NCBI GenBank assembly: GCA_041675905.1
Contig: JBAYSX010000003.1
Location: 111,388-175,387, forward strand
Reading direction: 5' to 3'
Length of the DNA stretch: 64,000 bases
From: Sandaracinobacteroides sp041675905
GTDB lineage: Bacteria; Pseudomonadota; Alphaproteobacteria; Sphingomonadales; Sphingomonadaceae
How positions within the stretch are numbered: the stretch's first letter is position 1; each line of letters opens with the position of its first letter. The notes under the pieces were generated by a model. It was not told the origin of the DNA, made no database searches, and saw only the letters and a program-made list of their open reading frames with translations. Below, piece by piece: positions 27,486 to 37,000 of this stretch. Made by a program: the position numbers and the translations under genes.

Positions 27486-28580
27486 ATGAAAATTTTCCGT
27501 CGCGTGATGCTGGCGGCGTTGCTGATTCTTGCTGCGCCCCTGCTTGCCGGACAGACACTGGTTGTGAACGCCAACGGCTATAGCATTGATAAAAAAGGCA
27601 AGGTGCAACGGTTTTCCACGCTGCTGATTGGAGAAGACGGCAAGGTCGTCTCGGTTTTGCGAAAGGGCAAATCCGAACCGAAACTCAGCGACGGGGATTA
27701 TCGTCTCGATGTAAAAGGCAAAACGCTGCTCCCCGGACTGATCGAAACCCATGGGCAAATATTGCGTCAGGCGCTGTTGATGCGTGGATTTACGCCTGAA
27801 ACAGCAGATTCCGCCAGTCCGGTGCAACGCGAACTGGCGCTGATCGCATATCTGGACAAACTCCCGACCCTCGGCGTGACGGGCGTGCATGATATGGGCA
27901 CGACGGCAGCGGATTGGGCGCTTTTGCGTAGCCTGGGCGATGCGGGACGGCTGAATGTGCGGATTACGGCCTATGCCGACGACATGCCGGCAATGGAAGC
28001 AATCGCGCCATTGCGCCCGACGCCATGGCTGTATGAAGGCCGGCTTCGTCTGCAGGGGATATTTCTGCGCGCCGACAATATGGGCGCCGCCGACACGCGC
28101 ATGAAAAATCTGTTCAGCCGCAGCAATTATTTCGGTTATCAGGTGGCCGTGGAAGCGACGGACCCCGTCGCCATTACCCGGGTGCTGGACAGTTTCGCCG
28201 TGATTCGCCCCGCCTATGGCGGGAAATATCGCAATCGTATCGAACAGGCGCAGAATCCGGCTCCCGCCGATCTCGAACGACTGGCAGAACTGGAAACGCT
28301 GATGATGGCGCCAACCAGGCCGGGAACGCCGCCATTTGCGCTGCTGCATGCGGCGCTGCTGCGCGGCGAGGACATGGCCACCGCACTCGCCAGCCTAACG
28401 ACCGGCGCCGCCTTTGCCGGGCATGCGGACGACGCGGTGGGCAGCCTGGCTCCCGGCAAATGGGCCGATTTTATTCTCGTGGATCAGGACCCGTTCGCCA
28501 TCGCGCCCGAATCCGTGCCGGCGATCCGTGTTGAGGAAACCTGGCTCGCTGGCAAGAGACTGTTTCAGGCCACCCGCTGA
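27486..28580 (+). CDS. Shortened amidohydrolase-like protein lacking metal ligands
   Basis: A 364-residue protein with a signal peptide (MLAALLILAAPLLAG) and the framework of YtcJ-type amidohydrolases: LLPGLIETHG near residue 89 and the C-terminal VGSLAPGKWADFILVDQDPF. The family is normally about 540 residues. Here the metal pair HxH is H89-x-Q91, the AVHA-type strand reads AVEATD, and the segment that normally carries the later His/Asp ligands is missing. It is probably catalytically dead or repurposed. An ATG six codons upstream (27468) is a possible alternative start. It is divergent from ilvA and overlaps the next gene tail to tail by 16 bases. Confidence 0.75.
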   Translation: MKIFRRVMLAALLILAAPLLAGQTLVVNANGYSIDKKGKVQRFSTLLIGEDGKVVSVLRKGKSEPKLSDGDYRLDVKGKTLLPGLIETHGQILRQALLMRGFTPETADSASPVQRELALIAYLDKLPTLGVTGVHDMGTTAADWALLRSLGDAGRLNVRITAYADDMPAMEAIAPLRPTPWLYEGRLRLQGIFLRADNMGAADTRMKNLFSRSNYFGYQVAVEATDPVAITRVLDSFAVIRPAYGGKYRNRIEQAQNPAPADLERLAELETLMMAPTRPGTPPFALLHAALLRGEDMATALASLTTGAAFAGHADDAVGSLAPGKWADFILVDQDPFAIAPESVPAIRVEETWLAGKRLFQATR

Positions 28581-29302
28581 TCTTCCGGAATGATCTGGCC
28601 CTGCCTGTCGATGGCGAGACGGGAGAGACCGGCGGGCAGCCCCCCGGCGAGCCGATCGCCCACCGCATCCGCCACGGTTTCAGCGGGTTTCAGGCTTAGC
28701 GGATCTTCGCCGGGATAGGCCTTCGCCCGCATGGCGGTGCGTGTCCCGCCCGGATCGACGATCAACGCTGGCACACCCAGCGCCTGCATTTCCGCCGCGT
28801 AAGTCCCGATCAGCGTTTCCAGCGCCGCTTTCGATGCCGCATAAGGCCCCCAATAGGGCTGTGCGCGGCTCGCGACGGATGAGGTGAACGCCACCACCGC
28901 CCCACGTGCGCGTCGCAGCATCGGGTCGAAATTGCGCAGCAATCGCCATTGGGCCGTCACGTTCAGCGCCATGATCGTTTCAAACTCGTCGGGCCCGGCA
29001 TGGGCAACCGGTGCGAGCGAGCCAAGCGTGGCCGCATTCAATACCAGCAGATCGAGCTTCCCCCAGCGGCCCGCCAGCGCCGCCGCCAGCTTGTCGACAT
29101 CGGTGGCCTGCGTCAGATCGAGCGGCGCAATGGTGGCTGTGCCACCGGCGGCGTGGATGCGCTCCTCCACCTCGACCAGGCCGCCTTCCGTCCGCGCGGT
29201 GAGGACGACATGATAGCCATCTTTCGCCAGCCGTTCAGCCAGCGCCGCGCCAATGCCCCGGCTGGCGCCGGTGACAAGCGCTACAGGTTTTTCTGCGGTC
29301 AT
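28565..29302 (-). CDS. SDR-family oxidoreductase
   Basis: A 245-residue classical short-chain dehydrogenase. It has the cofactor motif TGASRGIGAAL (about 11-21), LVLNAATLG in place of NNAG, catalytic Ser in AFTSSVAS, and Tyr-Lys in YAASKAAL, then a PGGTRTAM loop. The basic residue in TARTE after the second strand hints at NADP. The gene lies five bases from the purF end on the same strand, so it is probably cotranscribed after purF. The substrate is unknown. Confidence 0.88.
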   Translation of the reverse strand: MTAEKPVALVTGASRGIGAALAERLAKDGYHVVLTARTEGGLVEVEERIHAAGGTATIAPLDLTQATDVDKLAAALAGRWGKLDLLVLNAATLGSLAPVAHAGPDEFETIMALNVTAQWRLLRNFDPMLRRARGAVVAFTSSVASRAQPYWGPYAASKAALETLIGTYAAEMQALGVPALIVDPGGTRTAMRAKAYPGEDPLSLKPAETVADAVGDRLAGGLPAGLSRLAIDRQGQIIPEDQRVA

Positions 29303-29307
29303 ATCGG

Positions 29308-30789
29308 TCAGCGCTGTCCTTCGGCGAGTTTCAGCATATGCACTTCCGCCTGTTCCTGATCGGTAAGGCGGGTCGGATAGTCACCGGTGAAGCAGGCATC
29401 GCAATATTGCGGATTCCGGGCGCGCCCTGGCTTGCCCAACGCGCGATAGAGACCGTCGATGCTCAGGAAGGCGAGGCTGTCCGCACCGATATGGCTGCGC
29501 ATTTCCTCGATGCTCATGCGCGACGCCAGCAATTTCGAGCGTTCCGGCGTATCGACGCCATAATAGCAGCTATGTGTGGTGGGCGGGCTGGCGATGCGCA
29601 GGTGCACCTCTTTCGCACCGGCTTCGCGCAGCATTTGCACAATTTTTACCGAGGTGGTGCCCCGCACGACCGAATCGTCGATCAGGACAAGACGCTTGCC
29701 TTCGATCATCGCGCGGTTGGCATTGTGTTTCAGCTTTACGCCCAGATGGCGGATTTGCTCGCCCGGCTGGATGAAGGTGCGGCCAACATAGTGGGAACGG
29801 ATGATGCCCAGTTCGAACGGGATATTGGCGGCCTGGGCGTAGCCGATGGCGGCCGGCGTGCCGGAATCCGGCACCGGCACCACCATATCGGCTTCAACCG
29901 GCGATTCATGCGCCAGTTCCGCGCCAATTGCCTTGCGGACCTGATAGATGGAACGGTCATCGACAAAACTGTCAGGGCGGGCGAAATACACCTGCTCGAA
30001 AATACAGGATCGCGGCTGGGCCGTCTCGCCAAAGGGCTTCAGCGAACGCATCCCGGCTTCGTCTATCACCACCAGTTCGCCCGGTTCGATGGCGCGCACA
30101 TAGGTGGCGTCCACAATGTCCAGCGCGACGGTTTCGGATGCGAGGATATAGGCATCGCCCAACCGCCCCAGCACCAGCGGCCTGATCCCCAACGGATCGC
30201 GGCAGGCGATAATGCCTTCTTTTGTCAGGCAAATCAGCGAATAGCCGCCCTCGATCTGCTTCAGCGCATCGATGAAACGATCCAGCAGGGTGCGGAAGGT
30301 GGAGGTGGCGACGAGGTGGATGATGACTTCGGTGTCGCTGGTGGACTGGAAGATGGAACCCCGCCGGATCAGATCCCGCCGCAAGGTCTGTGCATTGGAA
30401 AGATTGCCGTTATGGGCCACGGCAAATCCGCCAGACGCCAATTCGGCGAACAGTGGCTGGACGTTGCGTAATCCCGTATCGCCGGAAGTGGCATAACGAT
30501 TATGACCAATAGCTACATTGCCGGGCAGGGTGGCGATGACATCGGCGCGGTCGAAATTGCCGGCAACATGACCCAGCGCCCGGTGCTGGTAGAAAACGCC
30601 ATTGTCAAAGCTGACGATGCCGGCGGCTTCCTGGCCGCGATGTTGCAGGGCATGAAGACCAAGCGCCACTGCCGCTGCCGCCTGGTCGACACCCCAGGCT
30701 CCGAATACGCCACATTCTTCATGTAATTTGTCATCGTCAAAGGGGTGAGCGCCCAAAGGCCACTCGCCCGCATCCCGATCCGCTGTCAT
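29308..30789 (-). CDS. purF: Amidophosphoribosyltransferase
   Basis: PurF makes phosphoribosylamine from PRPP and glutamine, the first step of purine synthesis. The N-terminal glutaminase begins at Cys26 (HEECGVFGAWG), which implies removal of a 25-residue propeptide. HALQHRGQEAAGI, GHNRYATSGDTGLRN and HNGNLSNA are present. The C-terminal PRTase has LIDDSVVRGTTSVKIVQMLR. Length (493) is normal. It is divergent from hisI with 108 bases between starts, which must contain both promoters. Confidence 0.96.
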   Translation of the reverse strand: MTADRDAGEWPLGAHPFDDDKLHEECGVFGAWGVDQAAAAVALGLHALQHRGQEAAGIVSFDNGVFYQHRALGHVAGNFDRADVIATLPGNVAIGHNRYATSGDTGLRNVQPLFAELASGGFAVAHNGNLSNAQTLRRDLIRRGSIFQSTSDTEVIIHLVATSTFRTLLDRFIDALKQIEGGYSLICLTKEGIIACRDPLGIRPLVLGRLGDAYILASETVALDIVDATYVRAIEPGELVVIDEAGMRSLKPFGETAQPRSCIFEQVYFARPDSFVDDRSIYQVRKAIGAELAHESPVEADMVVPVPDSGTPAAIGYAQAANIPFELGIIRSHYVGRTFIQPGEQIRHLGVKLKHNANRAMIEGKRLVLIDDSVVRGTTSVKIVQMLREAGAKEVHLRIASPPTTHSCYYGVDTPERSKLLASRMSIEEMRSHIGADSLAFLSIDGLYRALGKPGRARNPQYCDACFTGDYPTRLTDQEQAEVHMLKLAEGQR

Positions 30790-30897
30790 AATTTCGTATC
30801 CCGCTACACTCGCGCTTGCGCCTCATGTAGGAATGCGACGGGTTTGTCGCCAGACAAACTGTCACAATCTGTCATAATCTCGCGCAGGCTATAATCC

Positions 30898-31242
30898 ATG
30901 AATGATGTTTTTAATCCCAAATTTGACGCGTCCGGGCTGTTGACGGCAGTGGTTACGCACGCGGAAACAGGGGCCCTGCTGATGGTCGCGCATATGAACG
31001 CAGAAGCCATAGCCGCTACGCGGGAAACAGGAAAGGCGCATTTCTGGTCGCGGTCCCGGCAGAAATTGTGGATGAAAGGAGAGACTTCCGGACATATCCT
31101 GCATGTTCGGGAGATTCGGGTCGATTGCGACCAGGATTGTCTGTGGCTCAAGGCCATGCCGGACGGTCCGGCCTGCCATACGGGCGCGACGAGCTGTTTT
31201 TTCCGGGTTCTTGAACCCGACGGCCATTTGACGAACGACTGA
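30898..31242 (+). CDS. hisI: Phosphoribosyl-AMP cyclohydrolase
   Basis: A 114-residue enzyme of histidine synthesis that opens the adenine ring of PR-AMP. Motifs: MVAHMNAEAIAAT, HFWSRSRQKLWMKGETSG, and metal-binding Cys and Asp in VDCDQDCLWLK and CHTGATSCFF. No HisE part is fused. The acyl-CoA dehydrogenase gene begins 12 bases downstream, after GGGAGAAACGCC. Confidence 0.96.
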   Translation: MNDVFNPKFDASGLLTAVVTHAETGALLMVAHMNAEAIAATRETGKAHFWSRSRQKLWMKGETSGHILHVREIRVDCDQDCLWLKAMPDGPACHTGATSCFFRVLEPDGHLTND

Positions 31243-31254
31243 GGGAGAAACGCC

Positions 31255-33051
31255 ATGCCTGCCACCTATAACGCACCCGTTCGCGATACCGCCTTTGTGC
31301 TGGAAACCGTGGTTGGGCTGGAAAAGCTGGCGGCATTGCCGCGTTTTGCCGACGCGACACCCGATGTGGTTCGCGCCATCCTGGAGGAAGGCGGGCGTTT
31401 TGCCGAAGAAATACTCCACCCGCTGAACGCCGTGGGCGACCGGGAGGGATGCACGCGCCATGCGGATGGCAGCGTCACCACGCCCAAAGGTTTCCGGAAA
31501 GCATATCAGTCCTTTATCGAAGGCGGCTGGAATACGCTGATAGCAGACAGGGCATTTGGCGGCCAGGCTCTGCCTTTTGTGGTGGGCGTCGCCTTCGATG
31601 AATATGTCTCGTCGGCCAATATGGCTTTCGGCATGTACCCCGGGCTCACCAAAGGCGCGATTCCGGCGCTGGTGTTTGGCGGCAGCGAGGAATTGAAGGC
31701 CCGCTATTTGCCGCATCTGGTATCTGGCCGCTGGACGGCGACGATGAACCTGACCGAGCCGCACGCCGGCACGGACCTCGGGCTGCTGCGTACCCGCGCC
31801 ACGCCCAATGCGGATGGCAGTTGGGCGATCACAGGCAGCAAAATCTTCATTTCGGCTGGCGAACATGATCTGGCGGAGAATATCGTGCATCTGGTGCTGG
31901 CGAAAACGCCGGGCGCGCCGGACAACTCGAAGGGCATTTCGCTGTTTGTCGTGCCGAAATTCCTCGCCAATGCCGACGGTAGCCTGGGTGCGTGCAATGA
32001 AGTTTCCTGCGATGCGCTCGAACATAAGATGGGGATTCACGGCAACGCCACCTGCGCGATGAACTATGACGGGGCTACCGGCTGGCTGATCGGCGAGGAA
32101 ATGCGCGGTCTGCAAATCATGTTCGTGATGATGAACATGGCGCGGCTGGGGGTAGCGGTGCAGGGCATGGCGCAAGCCGAAATCGCCACGCAAAATGCCG
32201 CCCGATATGCACGCGAACGGTTGCAGGGCAGGGCGCTTTCCGGCCCGAAAGCACCGGATGAACCGGCGGACCCGATTATCGTGCACCCGGATGTGCGACG
32301 GATGTTATTGAACGCAAAGGCCTTCAACGAGGGCGCCCGCGCGTTGATGCTGTGGGTGGCGCTGCAGGCCGACCTGGCCGAAGGCGCAACCGACGCATCG
32401 GAGCGCGAGGTGGCCGGCGATTTGCTGGCGCTGCTGACCCCCGTCATCAAGGCGTATTTCACCGACGAAGGCTATACCCATGCCACCGCCGCACAGCAGG
32501 TTTTTGGTGGCCATGGGTATATCGTTGAAACCGGCATGGAACAGTTCGTCCGCGATGCGCGCATCGCGATGATTTACGAAGGTGCGAACGGCGTGCAGGC
32601 GATGGATCTGGTTGGCCGCAAGTTGGCGCAAAATGGCGGGCGGGCGTTGCGGACTTTTTTGGGGATCGTGAAAGCAAACATCGACGACTCCGCAGCCGGC
32701 ACGCCGCTACGTACCCATGCCGACGACCTGCAAGGGGCGACGGGCAAGCTGCAAGGGGCGACCATGTGGCTGATGCAACACGGTCTTTCCAACCCGGACG
32801 AAGCGGGAGCCGCCGCGATGCCCTATCTGCGCCTGATGGCCCTGGTGGCGATGGGGCATATGTGGCTGACGATGGCGAAAGGCGCCGCAGAACAATTGGC
32901 AGGCACAGATGTGGACCGGCAATTCCTGGAGGCCAAACTGATCACCGCCCGCCACTTTTTCACGCGCCGGCTACCCGAGGCCAGCGCATTGGCACGGGAA
33001 ATATCCGCAGGGGGCGCCGCGCTGATGGAATTACCCGCCGACGCTTTCTGA
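31255..33051 (+). CDS. Acyl-CoA dehydrogenase, DmdC/large type
   Basis: A 598-residue FAD-dependent acyl-CoA dehydrogenase with the C-terminal extension of the long subfamily that includes DmdC. It shows TMNLTEPHAGTDLG and ITGSKIFISAGEHDL (FAD/substrate loops), HKMGIHGNATC, GGHGYIVETGMEQFVRDARI, and the catalytic Glu in MIYEGANGVQA. It probably oxidises a CoA thioester of a fatty or branched acid; DmdC activity on methylmercaptopropanoyl-CoA is possible but no dmd genes are near. Its end overlaps the EVE gene tail to tail by 21 bases. Confidence 0.93.
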   Translation: MPATYNAPVRDTAFVLETVVGLEKLAALPRFADATPDVVRAILEEGGRFAEEILHPLNAVGDREGCTRHADGSVTTPKGFRKAYQSFIEGGWNTLIADRAFGGQALPFVVGVAFDEYVSSANMAFGMYPGLTKGAIPALVFGGSEELKARYLPHLVSGRWTATMNLTEPHAGTDLGLLRTRATPNADGSWAITGSKIFISAGEHDLAENIVHLVLAKTPGAPDNSKGISLFVVPKFLANADGSLGACNEVSCDALEHKMGIHGNATCAMNYDGATGWLIGEEMRGLQIMFVMMNMARLGVAVQGMAQAEIATQNAARYARERLQGRALSGPKAPDEPADPIIVHPDVRRMLLNAKAFNEGARALMLWVALQADLAEGATDASEREVAGDLLALLTPVIKAYFTDEGYTHATAAQQVFGGHGYIVETGMEQFVRDARIAMIYEGANGVQAMDLVGRKLAQNGGRALRTFLGIVKANIDDSAAGTPLRTHADDLQGATGKLQGATMWLMQHGLSNPDEAGAAAMPYLRLMALVAMGHMWLTMAKGAAEQLAGTDVDRQFLEAKLITARHFFTRRLPEASALAREISAGGAALMELPADAF

Positions 33052-33447
33052 CAGTGCGGTGATGATCCGCCATTCGTCGGCGCTGACGGGCACGACGGAC
33101 AGGCGCGATTGGCGGATCAACGCAAAGCCTTCAAGTTCCGGCATGGCCTTCATTTCCGCCAGCGTCACCGGACGGGCGACGGGGCGCACCGGCGCGACAC
33201 CCACCGCCACCCAGCGACCGCTATCGTCCGTTGTGTCCGGAAAGGCGGTTCTGGTGATGCGGGCGATGCCAACAATCTCTTTCCCCACATTGCTGTGATA
33301 GAAGAAGGCCTCGTCGTCCGGCTGCATCGCCTTCAGATTATTGCTGGCCTGATAATTCCGCACACCATCCCAGGCGGTTTCACCATCGCGAACGAGATCG
33401 TCCCAGCTATAGGCATGAGGTTCGGATTTCAGCAGCCAGTAGGCCAT
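33031..33447 (-). CDS. EVE-domain protein
   Basis: A 138-residue protein made of one EVE (DUF55) domain: MAYWLLKSEPHAYSWDDL at the start, WDGVRNYQASNNLKAM, FFYHSNVGKEIVGIARI, and a conserved acidic and aromatic C-terminal part. EVE domains are PUA-like folds that bind modified bases in DNA or RNA. Freestanding copies such as this are widespread, and the target is unknown. It starts inside the end of the next gene upstream on the same strand (19-base overlap). Confidence 0.92.
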   Translation of the reverse strand: MAYWLLKSEPHAYSWDDLVRDGETAWDGVRNYQASNNLKAMQPDDEAFFYHSNVGKEIVGIARITRTAFPDTTDDSGRWVAVGVAPVRPVARPVTLAEMKAMPELEGFALIRQSRLSVVPVSADEWRIITALSESVGG

Positions 33448-34238
33448 GTTTCTTCCTTCAAAATGGCGCGCAGGCCAGCCTTGTAATCGGGATAACGCAA
33501 CCGATAACCGGTCTTGCGCAGAAAGCGCTCCCCCGAAACCAGCCGATGATCTTCCCAGAAACCACCCGCCATGGGCGATAAGCCGGCGTCCTCCAGTGCT
33601 ACAGGCGGCGGCGGTTCTACGCTGAGCAATCGGCAGGCTTCTTCAGTGACGGCGGCGGGTTCAGCGGGGAGGTTGTCCGTAAGATTCCATACGCCCGTCA
33701 GCCGATGTTCGGCAGCGATCAACAGCGCGCCGATGATATCCCGCACATGGATGCGACTGAAACGATGGCCGGGGCGATCGATCCGCCGCGCCGTACCGCT
33801 GCGCACCGCATCCAGCGCCGAGCGGCCGGGGCCATAAATGCCCGGCAGACGAAATATGGCGGCATCCACTGTCTGCCACTGCCGGTCCGCCTCCACCCGC
33901 GCGGCGCGGCGTCCGCCTACGGCGAGAGGGCTTGCTTCGTCCACCCACGCGCCACCGGCATCGCCATAAACGCCGGTGGAGGAGAGCCAGGCTTTCCACG
34001 CCCGCGATTGCGCCAGTTCCGCGCCATAGCGCGCCAGCACCGGATCGACGCCACTTACCGGCGCAATGGTCGAAACAATATAGCTGGCTGAAGCCATCGC
34101 ACCGGCCGCCGCCGGATCGTCGAACGCCAATATCTCCGGTCCGGCTTCGCGGCGTACGCCCAAAACGCTGAATCCCCGCGCCCGCGCCGCATCGGCCAGA
34201 AAGGTGCCGCAATAGCCCTGGCCCAGAATCAGCCACAT
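33429..34238 (-). CDS. NAD(P)-binding epimerase-like protein, YeeZ type
   Basis: A 269-residue atypical extended SDR. It begins with LILGQGYCGTFLADAARARG, a GxGYxG dinucleotide site of the YeeZ kind. It has WLSSTGVYGDAGGAWVDE and LPGIYGPGRSALD, which are usual in sugar epimerase-like and tRNA-modification-associated SDRs. YeeZ proteins have no assigned reaction. It lies between an alpha/beta hydrolase (7-base gap) and the EVE gene on the same strand. Confidence 0.83.
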   Translation of the reverse strand: MWLILGQGYCGTFLADAARARGFSVLGVRREAGPEILAFDDPAAAGAMASASYIVSTIAPVSGVDPVLARYGAELAQSRAWKAWLSSTGVYGDAGGAWVDEASPLAVGGRRAARVEADRQWQTVDAAIFRLPGIYGPGRSALDAVRSGTARRIDRPGHRFSRIHVRDIIGALLIAAEHRLTGVWNLTDNLPAEPAAVTEEACRLLSVEPPPPVALEDAGLSPMAGGFWEDHRLVSGERFLRKTGYRLRYPDYKAGLRAILKEETWPTGC

Positions 34239-34245
34239 GGGGTCA

Positions 34246-34989
34246 TCACAAACCGGCGAGAAACCGCAGCATGGCGTCAGCCAGTTCAGGCTTCGTTACG
34301 CTGGCCATATGGTTCCCCGGAATTTCCGCATACTGGCCTTGCGGCAAGGCATCGGCCAGCGCCGGCGCCGAGCCATTATCGTCGTCGTCCACGCCACAGA
34401 CCACCAGTGTCGGAAAGTTGAATTCGGCCAGTGTAGCTGTATCCGTATTCTTTTGCTGGCGCAGCAAATGCAGCAAGGGTTTGGGATCGGGGATGTTCGC
34501 CTTCAGGAACGCCGCCGCCATGAATTGCGGGTCGCCGGGTTTCCAGCCGTCCAGGCCGTCGATCAGGCGAATAAACCAGTCGCTGCGGCCAGCGGCGCCG
34601 ATAATGCCTTCCAGCCCCATGCCAGCGAGAATGGCTGCGCGCGGACGCAAACCACGCGCCAGCAACCGCACCGTGGTGCGCGCGCCCAGCGAATAACCGC
34701 CGATTATCAAGTCATTTCCCAGCCCCAGATGCGCGATCAACGCTTCCGCATCCATGGCCAGCACTTCATCGGGCCAGCCGGATTCCTCCGGCGGCGCATC
34801 GCTCCCCCCATGGCCGCGCAGATCCGGCATGATGACTCGCCAGCCCGCCGCCGCCAGCTTTTCCGCTGTCCCATATTTCACCCAATTGGTGTGTGCATTG
34901 GAAAACAGGCCGTGAATTAACAGCAACGGCTCCCCGCTGCCCATCTCGGTGCAGGCGATCTTTGCGCCATCGAAAGAGACGAAATGCAT
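34246..34989 (-). CDS. Alpha/beta hydrolase
   Basis: A 247-residue hydrolase of the alpha/beta fold. It has LLIHGLFSNAHTNW (oxyanion region), DLRGHGGSD, the nucleophile elbow GGYSLGA with Ser, an Asp in VVCGVDDDDNG, and His in EIPGNHMASV. The catalytic triad is complete. The size fits esterases and similar small hydrolases; the substrate is not predictable. It is the first of three overlapping or adjacent minus-strand genes ending with EVE. Confidence 0.9.
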   Translation of the reverse strand: MHFVSFDGAKIACTEMGSGEPLLLIHGLFSNAHTNWVKYGTAEKLAAAGWRVIMPDLRGHGGSDAPPEESGWPDEVLAMDAEALIAHLGLGNDLIIGGYSLGARTTVRLLARGLRPRAAILAGMGLEGIIGAAGRSDWFIRLIDGLDGWKPGDPQFMAAAFLKANIPDPKPLLHLLRQQKNTDTATLAEFNFPTLVVCGVDDDDNGSAPALADALPQGQYAEIPGNHMASVTKPELADAMLRFLAGL

Positions 34990-35097
34990 GGTATGTTCTG
35001 CTACCGGCAGCTAAAGCGCCTGACAAGACCGGGGGTTGCGACCGCCTGTGGCAATCCCCATCCTTCTGGAAGGCGCAACTATGGAGATGGATAGCTG

Positions 35098-36297
35098 ATG
35101 GCGACGGATTCCAAACTCGTTCTCGAAGCGCCGGAACCGGTCGCCGTCGTGTCAAGGGATACCGCCGCAGGGCTGGTTCCGCTGGACGACAAGCAGAAAA
35201 CCGAGTTGGACCAACGGGTTGATCGATTTGTCGATGAACTGTTGGAGCAAGATCCGAACAGTCCGGAATTTGGCCGCCGCGTCGATCAACTGACAGCGCT
35301 GGGCCGGCGGGAGATTGCCGAAACCTCGGCGCAATCGAATCGCTTTCTGGATCGTCCGGTGCGGGCGATGGATGCGGACAATGGCATCGGCGCGGATCTG
35401 ACCGAATTGCGCCGCACGGTCGAGGATCTCGATCCGTCCACACGCGGAAATCTGCTATCCCGCCGCAAAATCTTTGGCATCATCCCGTTCGGGAACAAGG
35501 CGCGCGCCTATTTCGACAGTTATGAATCGGCGCAAGGCCATATCGCCGCCATTCTGAAGCGCCTGACCGGCGGCAAGGACGAATTGCTGCGCGATAACGC
35601 CGCCATCGATGTAGAACGCCGCAATTTGTGGGACGCGATGGGCCGGCTGGAACAGATGATTCACGTGTCGAAAACCCTGGATAAAAGGCTGGAAGAAAAG
35701 GCCGCTGATCTGGACCATAGCGATCCGGCCAAGGCCAAGGCCGTGCGGGAATCGGCTTTATTCTATACCCGCCAGCGCACGACCGACCTGCTGACGCAGA
35801 TGGCGGTGTCGGTGCAGGGTTATCTGGCGCTCGATCTGGTGAAGAAAAACAATGTCGAACTGATCAAGGGCGTCGATCGCGCCTCCACCACCACGGTTTC
35901 CGCATTGCGTACGGCAGTCACGGTGGCGCAGGCACTGAATAACCAGAAGCTGGTGCTGGATCAGATTACAGCCTTGAACACCACCACGGCGAATGTCATC
36001 GAAGGCACCGGCAATCTGTTGCGCACGCAGACCGCCGAAATTCATAAACAGGCGGCATCGTCTACTATACCGCTCGAAACGTTGAAACAGGCATTCAACA
36101 ATATTTACGCCACGATGGATTCGATTGACCAGTTCAAGGTGGAAGCGTTGCAGTCAATGAAAACCACGGTGGAATCGCTTTCCGGAGAGGTGGAGAAATC
36201 GCGCGGCTATATCGCCCGGGCCGAGGGGGCCGCGCGCCTGACGGCGCAATCGCCGGTCGAACAGCTTGAATCGCCCTTCCAGCCGGTGCAGCCCTGA
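35098..36297 (+). CDS. TelA/KlaA-family protein (toxic anion resistance)
   Basis: A 399-residue protein of the TelA family. It is largely helical, with LTALGRREIAETSAQSNRFLDRPVRAM, the FGIIPFGNKARAYFDSYESAQGHI signature, DNAAIDVERRNLWDAM, and long coiled-coil-like helices to about residue 385. TelA proteins were first linked to tellurite resistance, but their biochemical role is unsettled; envelope stress and lantibiotic tolerance have been reported. The neighbour four bases downstream is an XpaC-like membrane protein, the usual partner. Confidence 0.9.
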   Translation: MATDSKLVLEAPEPVAVVSRDTAAGLVPLDDKQKTELDQRVDRFVDELLEQDPNSPEFGRRVDQLTALGRREIAETSAQSNRFLDRPVRAMDADNGIGADLTELRRTVEDLDPSTRGNLLSRRKIFGIIPFGNKARAYFDSYESAQGHIAAILKRLTGGKDELLRDNAAIDVERRNLWDAMGRLEQMIHVSKTLDKRLEEKAADLDHSDPAKAKAVRESALFYTRQRTTDLLTQMAVSVQGYLALDLVKKNNVELIKGVDRASTTTVSALRTAVTVAQALNNQKLVLDQITALNTTTANVIEGTGNLLRTQTAEIHKQAASSTIPLETLKQAFNNIYATMDSIDQFKVEALQSMKTTVESLSGEVEKSRGYIARAEGAARLTAQSPVEQLESPFQPVQP

Positions 36298-36301
36298 CAT
36301 T

Positions 36302-36997
36302 ATGGTGAATATCTCCGAAACCATTGCCCGCAACGAACAGCGCGTGGAGCGGTTAATGCAATCGCAACCGGTGCTGGCGGCGCGCGCGCGCCGGCTGAAA
36401 CGGCGATGGGACGCCTTTATCCGCCGGTTGGCCCGGATGGTGGGCGGTGCGGCGGCGGTGGCGATTGCCGCGTTTATCTGGGGCGTGTTCGTCTCTCCCA
36501 TCGGGGTTTCCGGTGTATTGCTGACGCTGCTGGCGATGGTTTCGGTGTTCTTTTTGCTGGCCTTTTATCCACGTGCCAAAGACCCGGTGGTGGAAGCGTT
36601 ACCAGATGCGCCGCTGGCGGCGCTCCCCGCCCAGGTGGAAGACTGGCTGGACAGCCAGCGTAAGGCTTTGCCCGCGCCGTCCCGTTCCGCGATCGACCGG
36701 ATCATGGTGCAAATGGATGAACTGGCTCCCGAACTGGCCGCGCTGAAGCCTGGCGATTCCCGTGCCGATGATGCCCGCTGGCTCTTGTCCGATCATCTGC
36801 CTCGCCTGGTCAAAAGCTATACCGATGTGCCTGAACGGCTGCGCGGCAAGGCAGAAACCGAAAAGCAGTTCGCGCAGGGGCTGGATGTCGTGGAGCAGGA
36901 ACTCGGACGGCTGGCGCAAAACCTCGGGCGGGATCGGCTGGACGCGCTGGAAGTAGAAGGGCGGTTTCTCGAAAGCCGTTACCGGCCAAAGGAATAG
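36302..36997 (+). CDS. XpaC-like membrane protein, TelA partner
   Basis: A 231-residue protein starting at the ATG four bases after the telA stop. The N-terminus is basic and helical (about 1-40), followed by two membrane segments (GGAAAVAIAAFIWGVFV and GVLLTLLAMVSVFFLLAFY, about 43-80), then a cytosolic helical domain with WLLSDHLPRLVKSYTDVPE. The layout and the partnership with TelA fit the XpaC family. Function is unknown; membrane attachment of TelA is a fair guess. Confidence 0.75.
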   Translation: MVNISETIARNEQRVERLMQSQPVLAARARRLKRRWDAFIRRLARMVGGAAAVAIAAFIWGVFVSPIGVSGVLLTLLAMVSVFFLLAFYPRAKDPVVEALPDAPLAALPAQVEDWLDSQRKALPAPSRSAIDRIMVQMDELAPELAALKPGDSRADDARWLLSDHLPRLVKSYTDVPERLRGKAETEKQFAQGLDVVEQELGRLAQNLGRDRLDALEVEGRFLESRYRPKE

Positions 36998-37000
36998 GCT

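Noticed and set aside
27363..28349. Minus-strand extension of ilvA over the amidohydrolase-like gene
   Set aside because: Threonine dehydratase similarity starts at the ATG at 27362; upstream residues have no family character.
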